A stretch of DNA of 29,522 nt from positions 1 through 29,522 of the forward strand of contig CAJUCB010000011.1 in assembly GCA_910584805.1 (NCBI GenBank). The letters are read 5' to 3'. Numbering within the stretch: the stretch's first letter is position 1; every line of letters starts with the position of its first letter. This document shows positions 1-6,216 of the stretch, in pieces. The stretch is from an uncultured Oscillospiraceae bacterium (GTDB taxonomy: Bacteria > Bacillota > Clostridia > Oscillospirales > Oscillospiraceae). Made by a program: the position numbers and the translations under genes. The notes under the pieces are model-generated. The model searched no databases. It saw only the letters and a program-made list of their open reading frames with translations, and had not been told where the DNA came from.

Positions 1-1383
1 GACGACCGGGACTGGGAGTTCGCCAAAAAGTTCGGCTGCGAGATCATCGAGGTGGTCTCCGGGGGGGAGGACGTGCAGAAAGCCGCCTTCACCGCCAAGG
101 ACGAAACCGGGATTCTGGTCAACTCCGACTTCATCAACGGCCTCACCGTGAAGGACGCCATCCCCGCCATCACCAAGTGGTTGGAGGAAAAGGGCATCGG
201 CGTGGCCAAGGTGAACTATAAGCTCCGGGACTGGGTGTTCTCCCGCCAGCGCTATTGGGGAGAACCCATCCCCCTGGTCCACTGTGAGAAGTGCGGCTGG
301 GTGCCCCTGCCTGAGGACCAGCTCCCCCTGCTCCTGCCGGAGGTGGAGAGCTATGAGCCCACAGACACCGGGGAATCCCCCCTGGCCCCCATGACGGAGT
401 GGGTGAACACCACCTGCCCCTGCTGCGGCGGCCCTGCCCAGCGGGAGACGGACACCATGCCCCAGTGGGCAGGCTCCTCCTGGTACTTCCTGCGCTATAT
501 GGACCCCCACAACCAGAAGGCCCTGGCCTCCAAGGAGGCCCTGGACTATTGGGGCCAAGTGGACTGGTACAACGGCGGCATGGAGCACACCACCCTGCAC
601 CTGCTCTACTCCCGCTTCTGGCATAAGTTCCTCTATGATATCGGCGTGGTGCCCTTCGCGGAGCCCTACCGCAAGCGCACCAGCCACGGTATGATCCTGG
701 GCGAGGGCGGGGAGAAGATGTCCAAGTCCCGGGGCAATGTGGTCAACCCCAACGACGTGGTGGCCCAGTACGGCGCGGATACCATGCGCATGTATATCAT
801 GTTCATCGGGGACTTTGAAAAGGCCGCTGCCTGGTCCGACAACGCCGTGAAGGGCTGCAAGCGCTTTCTGGACCGCATTTGGAACCTGGTGCCCCAGGTG
901 AAGCCCGGGGAGGCCTACAGCGCCGAGAACGAGGCCCTCCTCCACAAGACCATCAAGAAGGTGGGGGACGACATTGAGAACATGAAGTTCAACACCGCCA
1001 TCGCCGCCCTCATGAGCCTGACCAACCAGTTCTATGACAAGGGCGTCAACCAAGGGGAGTTCCACACCATGCTCCAACTCCTCTCCCCCTTCGCCCCCCA
1101 CCTGGCGGACGAGCTGTGGGAGCAGCAGGGCTTTGACGGCTTCGCCAGCACCTCCCCTTGGCCCAAATACGACCTGAGCAAGACCGTCTCCGCGGAGGTC
1201 ACCATTGCGGTGCAGGTGGGCGGCAAGCTCAAGACCACCGTCACCGTGCCCGCCGGCAGCGACCAGGACGCGGTCCTGGACGTGGTGAAGGCGGACAGCA
1301 AAATCGCCAAGCTCATGGAGGGGAAGGCCCTGGTGAAGTGCATCCACGTGCCGGATAAGCTGGTGAATTTGATCCTGAAATAA
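1..1383 (+). CDS. leuS: Leucyl-tRNA synthetase, C-terminal part (5' end outside window)
   Basis: Class I aminoacyl-tRNA synthetase that charges tRNA-Leu in the cytoplasm. The frame is open from base 1, so the N-terminal part (including HIGH and much of the editing domain) lies outside the window; 460 codons remain. Visible are a zinc-ribbon-like module with two Cys pairs (CEKCGW and CPCCGG, about bases 280-430), the tryptophan/tyrosine-rich catalytic-core segment WAGSSWYFLRYMD, and the KMSKS loop at bases 715-729 (GGEKMSKSRGN). An anticodon-binding helical domain and the small C-terminal domain ending in VNLILK follow. This is the bacterial LeuRS layout. It ends 40 bp before the rpsU promoter with no obvious strong terminator, so some read-through into rpsU is possible. 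Family assignment is secure. Confidence 0.97.
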   Translation, partial: DDRDWEFAKKFGCEIIEVVSGGEDVQKAAFTAKDETGILVNSDFINGLTVKDAIPAITKWLEEKGIGVAKVNYKLRDWVFSRQRYWGEPIPLVHCEKCGWVPLPEDQLPLLLPEVESYEPTDTGESPLAPMTEWVNTTCPCCGGPAQRETDTMPQWAGSSWYFLRYMDPHNQKALASKEALDYWGQVDWYNGGMEHTTLHLLYSRFWHKFLYDIGVVPFAEPYRKRTSHGMILGEGGEKMSKSRGNVVNPNDVVAQYGADTMRMYIMFIGDFEKAAAWSDNAVKGCKRFLDRIWNLVPQVKPGEAYSAENEALLHKTIKKVGDDIENMKFNTAIAALMSLTNQFYDKGVNQGEFHTMLQLLSPFAPHLADELWEQQGFDGFASTSPWPKYDLSKTVSAEVTIAVQVGGKLKTTVTVPAGSDQDAVLDVVKADSKIAKLMEGKALVKCIHVPDKLVNLILK

Positions 1384-1423
1384 GGGGACGAGAAGTTTCC
1401 TGGCCAAATGTCGATTTTTTCCC

Positions 1424-1452
1424 TTGACAAGGCCGCCAAAATTGCATATAAT
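1424..1452 (+). promoter_or_regulatory. Sigma-70-type promoter of rpsU
   Basis: Perfect -35 TTGACA (1424-1429) and perfect -10 TATAAT (1447-1452) separated by 17 bp, about 80 bp before the rpsU start. This is the best consensus match in the window. The leader that follows can form two small hairpins (GCCAT/ATGGC and GTGGG/CCCAC). Confidence 0.9.
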
Positions 1453-1531
1453 ACCACTGTTAAAGCCATATATAACGATGGCCCTTTTGGTGCGTGGGAT
1501 GACCCACCACTTCGGAGGGAGGGAAAAGGAA

Positions 1532-1714
1532 ATGTCTGAAATCCATGTGCGGGAGAATGAATCTCTTGAGAGCGCTCTGAAACGGTTCAAGCGTAGCTGT
1601 GCCAAGTCCGGCGTTCTGGCGGAAGTGCGCAAAAGAGAGCACTACGAGAGCCCCAGCGTGAAGCGCCGCAAAAAGTCCGAGGCAGCGCGGAAGAACCGTA
1701 AAAAGTATTATTGA
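1532..1714 (+). CDS. rpsU: 30S ribosomal protein S21
   Basis: Small basic protein of the 30S subunit platform. The 60-residue product begins MSEIHVRENESLESALKRF and ends in a Lys/Arg-rich tail (KRRKKSEAARKNRKKYY), the length and composition of Firmicutes S21. The reading frame extends upstream, but the ATG at 1532 is chosen because a GGAGGGAGGG Shine-Dalgarno sequence ends 8 bp before it and because family proteins start here. It is transcribed alone: a consensus promoter lies upstream and a strong terminator begins 8 bp after the stop codon. Confidence 0.97.
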   Translation: MSEIHVRENESLESALKRFKRSCAKSGVLAEVRKREHYESPSVKRRKKSEAARKNRKKYY

Positions 1715-1722
1715 TACCAAAA

Positions 1723-1756
1723 AGACCTGCCAGTGTTTCCTGGCAGGTCTTTTTTC
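1723..1756. terminator. Bidirectional rho-independent terminator (rpsU / GH18-like gene)
   Basis: An 11-bp perfect stem (AGACCTGCCAG, 1723-1733, with CTGGCAGGTCT, 1740-1750) and a 6-nt loop, followed by T residues on the + strand and preceded by A residues that give T residues on the - strand. It serves rpsU and the convergent gene that ends at 1758. Confidence 0.93.
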
Positions 1757-1757
1757 C

Positions 1758-2537
1758 TCAGGCCCCCAGGGCCCCTTGGAGCTCCGGCAAGAACTCCGCC
1801 ACGGCGGGATAGAGCAAAAAGCAGCGGGGGATGCCCGCCGCCCGGGCAAGCTCCAGCTTCTTGCCAAAGCTCACCGCGTCGTCAAAGAGCACGAAATGTG
1901 CGCCGGTCTCCCGGCTCATGTAGGTGAAGTAGTGGGCGCACAGGTCTTGGGAGAAAAAGACCCTGGGCTCCAACTGGGCCATGCGCTGGCGCAGCTCCTG
2001 CTGACTGAGAGGATGGCCCACCCCCTGCGGGGAGGGGAGGTAGAAATCCTCGCAGGAGCGGTGGAGGGAGAGCACCACACGGTCCTTGCCGTATTTCCCC
2101 ACCACCTCCGCCAGCCGCCTTTGGAGGGACCCGCCGGAAAGGGCGGAGGAAAGGTAGAGGAAGGCCCGGTTGGAGAAGCCTGCATAGGCCTCCGGCAGGA
2201 AAAGCCCCCGCTTCTGCCCCTCCAAGGCCTGGTCCAGGGTGGAGATAAGCTTACACAGGTATGGGGTGGGCGGGACTTCCAGGTCCAGCACCACCCCCCG
2301 GAAGTCCCGCTGGACGCACAGGCGGAGGATCTGCTGAAGCACCGGCTGGGGGCTCCCCGTCTCCGGTGCTGTGCCGCCCCCCACCAGCATCAGGCCCCCC
2401 CGGCACCCCGGCGGTAAGGAGGCGGCGGCGTGGAGTTGGCCGTCAGCCCCCAGCTGAAAGGCCATATGGGCCAGAGGCAGGCCGCTGGCCTGGGCCTGGG
2501 TGAGCTGCTGGGGCGGTGTGAGTAGATAGGATATCAT
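1758..2537 (-). CDS. GH18-like TIM-barrel protein of unknown function
   Basis: A 259-residue protein without a signal peptide or membrane segment. I do not recognise a named family. The strand-4-like motif FRGVVLDLE (Asp85, Glu87) resembles the DxxDxDxE catalytic motif of glycoside hydrolase family 18. The C-terminal FVLFDDAVSFGKKLELARAAG resembles the end of GH18/YaaH-type barrels, where a YDD(A/E)xS motif precedes the last helix. The reading frame can start at a TTG at 2546, but the GGGGG-type ribosome binding site (2548-2552) fits only the ATG at 2537. It is divergent from yqeG and ends at the terminator shared with rpsU. The GH18 relationship and any spore or cell-wall role are inferences. 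Part of the acidic motif is missing, so activity is uncertain. Confidence 0.6.
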   Translation of the reverse strand: MISYLLTPPQQLTQAQASGLPLAHMAFQLGADGQLHAAASLPPGCRGGLMLVGGGTAPETGSPQPVLQQILRLCVQRDFRGVVLDLEVPPTPYLCKLISTLDQALEGQKRGLFLPEAYAGFSNRAFLYLSSALSGGSLQRRLAEVVGKYGKDRVVLSLHRSCEDFYLPSPQGVGHPLSQQELRQRMAQLEPRVFFSQDLCAHYFTYMSRETGAHFVLFDDAVSFGKKLELARAAGIPRCFLLYPAVAEFLPELQGALGA

Positions 2538-2612
2538 AGGTTGCAAACCCCCTTGTCCATGGTTCCTATGGGCTACTGTATGCGCAGGGCAGGGGAGATA
2601 GAAGGAGAGACT

Positions 2613-3110
2613 ATGAATTTGACCCCAGACTTTTTGTTTGAGAGCATTTACGCCATCGACCCCACCCGCCTCCGGGCCAGGGGGGTCACCCTGTTGTTGG
2701 CAGACCTGGACAACACCTTGGCCCCCTATGGGGTCCAGACCCCGTCAGAGGAGGTGCGGGCCTGGAAGGAGCAGATGGAGGCGGCGGGGGTCACCCTGTT
2801 CATCCTCTCCAACAGCCGCAAGCCCGGCCGGGCAGCCCGCTTCGCCCAGGACCTGGGGGTGCCCTACGAGGGCCACGCGGGAAAGCCCAAGGGGGGCGGC
2901 TTCCGCCGGGCCATGGCGCGCTGCGCCGCACAACCTGCCCAGACGGCTATCGTGGGGGACCAGATTTTCACGGACATCTGGGGCGGCAACCGGGCTGGGG
3001 TGCTGACCTTGATGGTGAAGCCCATCGAGTTCGGCACGGTGTTCCGGGCGCTGCGGTATGGCATCGAGACCCCCTTTCGCTGCCAGGGGGCGGATGGGGG
3101 AGCGCTGTAA
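2613..3110 (+). CDS. yqeG: YqeG-family HAD-type phosphatase
   Basis: A 165-residue HAD superfamily (subclass IIIA) hydrolase. Motif I is DLDNT at residues 31-35 (nucleophile Asp31, acid/base Asp33). Motif II is the Ser in FILSNSRK, the Lys of motif III is in AGKPKGGGF, and motif IV is VGDQIFTDIWGGNRAG. Its length and motif spacing match YqeG. The physiological substrate is not established for the family. The start is the ATG at 2613, preceded by AAGGAG with 5-bp spacing; an upstream in-frame ATG at 2541 has no such site. In many Clostridia yqeG lies near efp, as here, but the aroE-type genes that often lie between them are absent and the small convergent RNA locus takes their place. Confidence 0.9.
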   Translation: MNLTPDFLFESIYAIDPTRLRARGVTLLLADLDNTLAPYGVQTPSEEVRAWKEQMEAAGVTLFILSNSRKPGRAARFAQDLGVPYEGHAGKPKGGGFRRAMARCAAQPAQTAIVGDQIFTDIWGGNRAGVLTLMVKPIEFGTVFRALRYGIETPFRCQGADGGAL

Positions 3111-3173
3111 CATATAATGGCCCGGATTGCCAGGTGTTTGACTGAGGAAAGCCTAGGAATTATATTTTCCATC

Positions 3174-3203
3174 TTGCATATCCTATCAAAGCTGTGCTAT
3201 AAT
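3174..3203 (+). promoter_or_regulatory. Predicted promoter of the convergent small RNA
   Basis: A TATAAT -10 (3198-3203) with TTGCAT (3174-3179) 18 bp upstream. The predicted start is near 3210, directly before the first direct repeat. The -10 is perfect and the -35 is weak. Confidence 0.6.
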
Positions 3204-3214
3204 AGTTACAGCCT

Positions 3215-3243
3215 AGGAAATTGATTAGAACTATCATGCTCAC
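3215..3243 (+). repeat. Direct repeat, copy 1 (antisense RNA side)
   Basis: AGGAAATTGATTAGAA (3215-3230) is identical to copy 2 at 3369-3384, followed by a looser match ending in CTCAC in both copies. The two copies lie on either side of the shared hairpin, as DRa/DRb do in the pAD1 par locus. Confidence 0.85.
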
Positions 3244-3245
3244 GC

Positions 3246-3286
3246 AAAAAAAGGGATCCCGGAGAGTGGCAGCTCTCCGGGATCCC
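3246..3286 (-). terminator. Shared hairpin terminator of the small peptide gene
   Basis: A 14-bp perfect stem: GGGATCCCGGAGAG (3253-3266) with CTCTCCGGGATCCC (3273-3286), loop TGGCAG. On the - strand it is followed by seven T residues (3246-3252), a strong terminator for the peptide mRNA. On the + strand the following bases are ACTTTGTGCTT, so termination in that direction would be weaker. Confidence 0.9.
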
Positions 3287-3295
3287 ACTTTGTGC

Positions 3296-3391
3296 TTATC
3301 TGCCCTTGCGGCGCCGACCAAGCCACTTGTCCACGTAGTTGACCACCACGCTCGCTGCGATCGACACGAGGAAATTGATTAGAATCTCCAT
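3296..3391 (-). CDS. 31-residue hydrophobic/basic peptide, candidate Fst-like type I toxin
   Basis: A short ORF (31 codons) beginning MEILINFLVSIAAS and ending KWLGRRRKGR. Residues 3-20 form one hydrophobic segment predicted to span the membrane; a Trp/Leu pair and a strongly basic tail follow. The ATG at 3391 has an almost perfect Shine-Dalgarno sequence (GGGAGGAGGTG, 3398-3408). A promoter lies 49 bp upstream and a strong terminator begins 10 bp after the TAA, so it is a complete gene despite its size. The small size, single membrane helix, charged tail and convergent antisense RNA with direct repeats resemble Fst/TxpA-type toxins. Sequence identity to Fst is not evident, and many uncharacterised Firmicutes peptides share the (Y/I)xxKWL pattern. 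The toxin function is inferred. It could instead be a regulatory membrane microprotein. Confidence 0.75.
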   Translation of the reverse strand: MEILINFLVSIAASVVVNYVDKWLGRRRKGR

Positions 3392-3400
3392 CACACTCAC
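3369..3400 (+). repeat. Direct repeat, copy 2 (over the peptide start codon)
   Basis: The second copy of AGGAAATTGATTAGAA (3369-3384) lies over codons 3-8 of the peptide gene. The looser extension (to 3400) covers its ATG and the end of its Shine-Dalgarno sequence, so pairing with the antisense RNA would block translation initiation. Confidence 0.85.
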
Positions 3401-3439
3401 CTCCTCCCTGTTGCCAGTTTAGAGAAGGGCAGCACCGAT

Positions 3440-3468
3440 ATTATACCTGTTTTCGACAAAACCAGCAA
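3440..3468 (-). promoter_or_regulatory. Promoter of the small peptide gene
   Basis: On the - strand, TTGCTG (3463-3468), a 17-bp spacer and a perfect TATAAT (3440-3445). The predicted start is near 3433, giving a mRNA of about 190 nt that ends at the hairpin. The leader can pair CCCT and TGCC with AGGG and GGCA next to the Shine-Dalgarno sequence, a weak possible self-sequestering structure. Confidence 0.75.
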
Positions 3469-3526
3469 GGGGAAGGCAGCAAAAAAGCCCGGCGGGAGGT
3501 TTTCCCCGCGCATTTGCAGAAAACCG

Positions 3527-3555
3527 TTGCAAAAGCCGGAAAGGTATTGTACAAT
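3527..3555 (+). promoter_or_regulatory. Promoter of the efp operon
   Basis: TTGCAA (3527-3532), a 17-bp spacer and TACAAT (3550-3555), about 40 bp before the efp start. It is divergent from the small peptide promoter, with about 60 bp between the two -35 boxes. Confidence 0.8.
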
Positions 3556-3596
3556 AAAAGTGCAAACAAACCAATGTTATTTGGAGGATGAATACT

Positions 3597-4160
3597 ATGA
3601 TTTCTGCCGGCGAATTCCGCAATGGCGTCACCTTTGAGATGGACGGCCAGGTTATGCAGGTGGTGGAGTTCCAGCACGTCAAGCCCGGCAAGGGCGCGGC
3701 CTTCGTGCGCACCAAGATGAAAAACGTCATCACCGGTGCCGTGACCGAGACCTCGTTCAACCCCACTGCCAAGTTTGAAAACGCGTATGTGGAAAAGAAG
3801 GACATGCAGTACAGCTACAACGATGGCGACCTGTACTACTTCATGGACCAGGAGACCTTCGACATGGTGCCCATCGCCACCGAGCTTTTGGGGGACAACT
3901 TCCGCTTCGTGAAGGAAGAGATGATGTGCAAGGTCAACAGCTACAAGGGCAAGATCTTTGCCATCGAGCCCCCCACCTTCGTGGAGCTGGAAATCACCGA
4001 GACCGACCCCGGCTTCAAGGGCGACACCGCCACCAACGTCACCAAGCCCGCTACCCTGGAAACAGGCGCGGAGATCAAGGTACCCCTGTTCATCAACCCC
4101 GGCGACAAGATCAAGATCGACACCCGCACCGGCGAATATCTTGAGCGCGCCAAGGGTTAA
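3597..4160 (+). CDS. efp: Translation elongation factor P
   Basis: EF-P relieves ribosome stalling at polyproline stretches by entering the E site. The 187-residue product has the KOW-like N-terminal domain (MISAGEFRNGVTFEMDG), the domain I loop with KPGKGAAF placing Lys32 at the tip (the residue modified in Bacillus EF-P), the middle OB domain, and a C-terminal OB domain ending in the signature region INPGDKIKIDTRTGEYLERAK. An ATG at 3588 is in frame but directly abuts the GGAGG. The ATG at 3597 has 9-bp spacing and is preferred. No dedicated EF-P modification gene is seen nearby. It shares its promoter with the following CD1247-type gene. Confidence 0.97.
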   Translation: MISAGEFRNGVTFEMDGQVMQVVEFQHVKPGKGAAFVRTKMKNVITGAVTETSFNPTAKFENAYVEKKDMQYSYNDGDLYYFMDQETFDMVPIATELLGDNFRFVKEEMMCKVNSYKGKIFAIEPPTFVELEITETDPGFKGDTATNVTKPATLETGAEIKVPLFINPGDKIKIDTRTGEYLERAKG

Positions 4161-4214
4161 TGGAAACACCCAAACGCAGAGAAGCGCAACCCACCGGTAA
4201 GAAAGGAGTCTATG

Positions 4215-4631
4215 ATGACCATCTCTGAAAAAGTCGCATACCTGAAGGGCCTGGCAGACGGGCTGGACCTGGACCTGGAGAACTCCAAAGAGGGGAAGCT
4301 CCTGGTGAAGATCATTGATATCCTGGAGGATCTGGGCCTGGCCGTGGAGGACCTGGAAGTGGAGGTCCAAGCTGCCGGCGACGAGCTGGAAGCCCTGGCA
4401 GAGGACGTGGCCGACGTGGAGACGATGCTTTTCGATGAGCTGGACGAGGACGACGAGGATTTGTTTGACCTGGACGATTTCTTTGAAATCGAGTGTCCCA
4501 GCTGCGGGGAGGATATCATCATTGACGAGAGCGTCCTGGACGTGGGTGAAGTGGTCTGCCCCAACTGCGGCGACAGCTTTTCCCTGGATCTGGTGGTCGA
4601 GGACGAGGAGAAGGACGGGGACGAGGACTGA
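4215..4631 (+). CDS. CD1247-type acidic protein with C-terminal zinc ribbon
   Basis: A 138-residue, very acidic cytoplasmic protein. Residues 1-65 are helical (MTISEKVAYLKGLADGLDL), matching the N-terminal domain named after C. difficile CD1247. A run of Asp/Glu follows, then a rubredoxin/zinc-ribbon-like module with two CPxCG knuckles (CPSCGED and CPNCGDS) that could bind one Zn2+, and an acidic tail. No biochemical role is established. It lies 54 bp after efp in the same orientation with a terminator behind it, so the two are likely co-transcribed, an arrangement seen in other Clostridia. ATG 4215 is preferred over the adjacent ATG 4212 because AAAGGAG is then 6 bp away. Confidence 0.85.
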   Translation: MTISEKVAYLKGLADGLDLDLENSKEGKLLVKIIDILEDLGLAVEDLEVEVQAAGDELEALAEDVADVETMLFDELDEDDEDLFDLDDFFEIECPSCGEDIIIDESVLDVGEVVCPNCGDSFSLDLVVEDEEKDGDED

Positions 4632-4667
4632 CCCTTTTCCCTCCCGCGCAAATACGAACCATAGCCA

Positions 4668-4707
4668 GGCGGCGTCGAGGCAGAGTGCTCGGCGCCGCCG
4701 TTTTTTT
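4668..4707 (+). terminator. Rho-independent terminator of the efp operon
   Basis: A GC-rich stem of GGCGGCGTCGAG (4668-4679) with CTCGGCGCCGCC (4688-4699, one mismatch), followed by G and seven T residues. Confidence 0.92.
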
Positions 4708-4747
4708 GACACAATATAAACAGCGAACAGGAAGGGATGGATGACCT

Positions 4748-5251
4748 ATGGCATTGCAACTGGTAAAAGGCGACATCACGAAGCTAGAGGTGGACGCCAT
4801 CGTCAACGCCGCCAACAGCTCCCTGCTGGGGGGCGGCGGGGTGGATGGCTGCATCCACCGGGCTGCGGGCCCGGCGCTGTTGGAGGAGTGCAAGACCCTG
4901 GGGGGCTGCGACACCGGCAGCGCCAAACTCACCGGGGCGGGGAAGCTGCCCTGTAAATACGTGATCCACGCGGTAGGCCCCCGGTGGAAGGACGGCAGGC
5001 ATGGGGAGCGGGAAAAGCTGGCCTCCTGCTACCAGACTGCCCTGGAACTGGCCAAGGGGAAAAACTGTAAGAGCATTGCATTCCCCCTGATTTCCGCCGG
5101 GATTTATGGCTACCCCAAGGAGGAGGCCTTGGAGGTGGCCATGGAGACAATCCAGCAGTATTTGGGGGATATGGCAGCATATCTTGTTATCTTCGACCGG
5201 GATACGGAGAACATATGCCGGGGGATGGGGTTGGCGTTGCAGGAGATGTGA
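4748..5251 (+). CDS. Macrodomain protein, probable O-acetyl-ADP-ribose deacetylase
   Basis: A 167-residue single-domain macro (Appr-1''-p processing) protein of the YmdB/MacroD class. These hydrolyse O-acetyl-ADP-ribose and, in related proteins, remove mono-ADP-ribose from Asp/Glu. The diagnostic segments are GDITKLEVDAIVNAANSSL, the Gly-rich loop LGGGGVDGCIHRAAGP and the phosphate-binding loop PLISAGIYGYPKEEA. The catalytic Asn/Asp set of the class (NAAN and GGGGVD) is intact. It has no partner gene. It stands between the efp-operon terminator and a terminator shared with the convergent metal-transport operon, and no clear consensus promoter was found in the 40 bp upstream, so expression may depend on read-through. 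ADP-ribosyl enzymes are not visible nearby. Confidence 0.93.
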   Translation: MALQLVKGDITKLEVDAIVNAANSSLLGGGGVDGCIHRAAGPALLEECKTLGGCDTGSAKLTGAGKLPCKYVIHAVGPRWKDGRHGEREKLASCYQTALELAKGKNCKSIAFPLISAGIYGYPKEEALEVAMETIQQYLGDMAAYLVIFDRDTENICRGMGLALQEM

Positions 5252-5269
5252 GGGTCAGAGCCCATGAAA

Positions 5270-5308
5270 AGAGGGGCCGTCTGGAATGGAGACGGCCCCT
5301 CTTTTTTT
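5270..5308. terminator. Bidirectional terminator (macrodomain gene / metal-transport operon)
   Basis: A 13-bp perfect stem (AGAGGGGCCGTCT, 5270-5282, with AGACGGCCCCTCT, 5290-5302), a 7-nt loop, a T-run on the + side and an A-run on the other side. It ends both convergent transcription units. Confidence 0.93.
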
Positions 5309-5370
5309 GTTTCTGATAGAAATTGCCCTGCCTGTAGTGCCTGAATTTCCTGAGCAGTACATAGGTACGC

Positions 5371-6216
5371 TCACCGCCGCTTCCGCAGCAGCAGGGTGAC
5401 AAAGAACCACAGGGCCAGCAGCAGGGTGATGGAGGCCCCTGTGGATGCCCCTACGTAATAGGACAGCATCAACCCCGCCACCCCGCACACCAGTCCCCCC
5501 GCGACAGAGAGCAGGTGGTACTGGGGCAGGTTCCGGGCCACGTTCCGGGCTGCCGCTGCCGGGAGCACCAATAGGGCGTTGATGACCAACAGCCCCACCC
5601 AGCTCATGGAGATGGTGACCACCACGGCAATGGCCCCGGTGAAGAGGAAATTCCGCCACACCACCCGGATACCCCGGCTGTCCGCCAGGGCTTGGTGGAC
5701 GGAGGAGAGCATCATTTGGTTGTAGGACCCCAGCCACAGCAGCACCAACAACAGCAGCAGCAGGGCTAGGATGCCAATCTCCTCCACCTGGACACTTAAA
5801 ATGTCCCCGATGAGCAGGGTGTTGAACTTGGTAAAGCTCTGGCTGCCCAGGGTGCTGATGAAGATGCCCAGGGCCACGGCGGCGGAGGAAAAGACGCTGA
5901 TGGCGGTGTCGCTGGCCATGCTGGTGTGCTGGCGCACCAGGGTGAACAGCAGGGCGATCACCAGGGAGAACACCACCGCCGCTCCCACCGGCTGGGTGAA
6001 GCCGCACAGGGCCCCAATGGCCATGCCGGTAAAGGCGGAGTGCCCCAGGGCGTCGGAGAAGAAGGCCATGCGGCTTTCCACCACCATGGTGGAGAGCAGG
6101 CCGAAGAGGGGCGTCACCACCAGGACGGCCAACAGGGCGTGCTTCATGAAAAACATGCTGTCCGTGGCCGCCCACTCAAAGGGCAGGAAGGACACCAGCC
6201 AGTACCAAACGCTCAC
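5371..6216 (-). CDS. Metal (Zn/Mn) ABC transporter permease, ZnuB-like
   Basis: A 281-residue integral membrane subunit of a cluster 9 (ABC-3 family) importer, with about eight hydrophobic segments. Family hallmarks are the early RMAFFSDALGHSAFTGMAIG motif and the later SMSWVGLLVINALLVLPAA segment; the protein ends RKRR on the cytoplasmic side. It starts with GTG at 6216, overlapping the ATPase stop codon by 4 bp (GTGA). AAGGAGG lies 9 bp upstream inside the ATPase gene, a coupled-translation arrangement. It forms the channel for the ion delivered by the lipoprotein encoded two genes upstream. Zinc is favoured over manganese because the binding protein has a His-rich loop. Confidence 0.92.
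   Translation of the reverse strand: MSVWYWLVSFLPFEWAATDSMFFMKHALLAVLVVTPLFGLLSTMVVESRMAFFSDALGHSAFTGMAIGALCGFTQPVGAAVVFSLVIALLFTLVRQHTSMASDTAISVFSSAAVALGIFISTLGSQSFTKFNTLLIGDILSVQVEEIGILALLLLLLVLLWLGSYNQMMLSSVHQALADSRGIRVVWRNFLFTGAIAVVVTISMSWVGLLVINALLVLPAAAARNVARNLPQYHLLSVAGGLVCGVAGLMLSYYVGASTGASITLLLALWFFVTLLLRKRR

Larger units (their letters stand above)
3210..3292 (+). ncRNA. Predicted antisense RNA (antitoxin-like, RNA II-like)
   Basis: Predicted transcript of roughly 80 nt running from the promoter at 3174-3203 through the hairpin at 3253-3286. Its 5' part contains a 16-nt block (3215-3230) identical on the + strand to 3369-3384, so the RNA is perfectly complementary to the 5' coding part of the peptide mRNA. 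A second patch (ATCAT...CTCAC, 3233-3243) matches the region over the start codon and Shine-Dalgarno sequence. Its 3' part is fully complementary to the 3' end of the peptide mRNA because the two transcripts converge through the same hairpin. No ORF with a ribosome binding site is present. The existence of the RNA and its ends are inferred; the + strand T-tract after the hairpin is weak. Confidence 0.5.

Noticed and set aside
3441..4712. A 423-codon open frame on the - strand across efp and the CD1247-type gene
   Set aside because: Antisense shadow of two supported genes; it would also run through the efp promoter and the operon terminator.
4706..4734. TTGACA at 4706 as a promoter -35 for the macrodomain gene
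   Set aside because: No acceptable -10 hexamer lies 16-18 bp downstream. The TTGACA partly consists of the terminator T-run.
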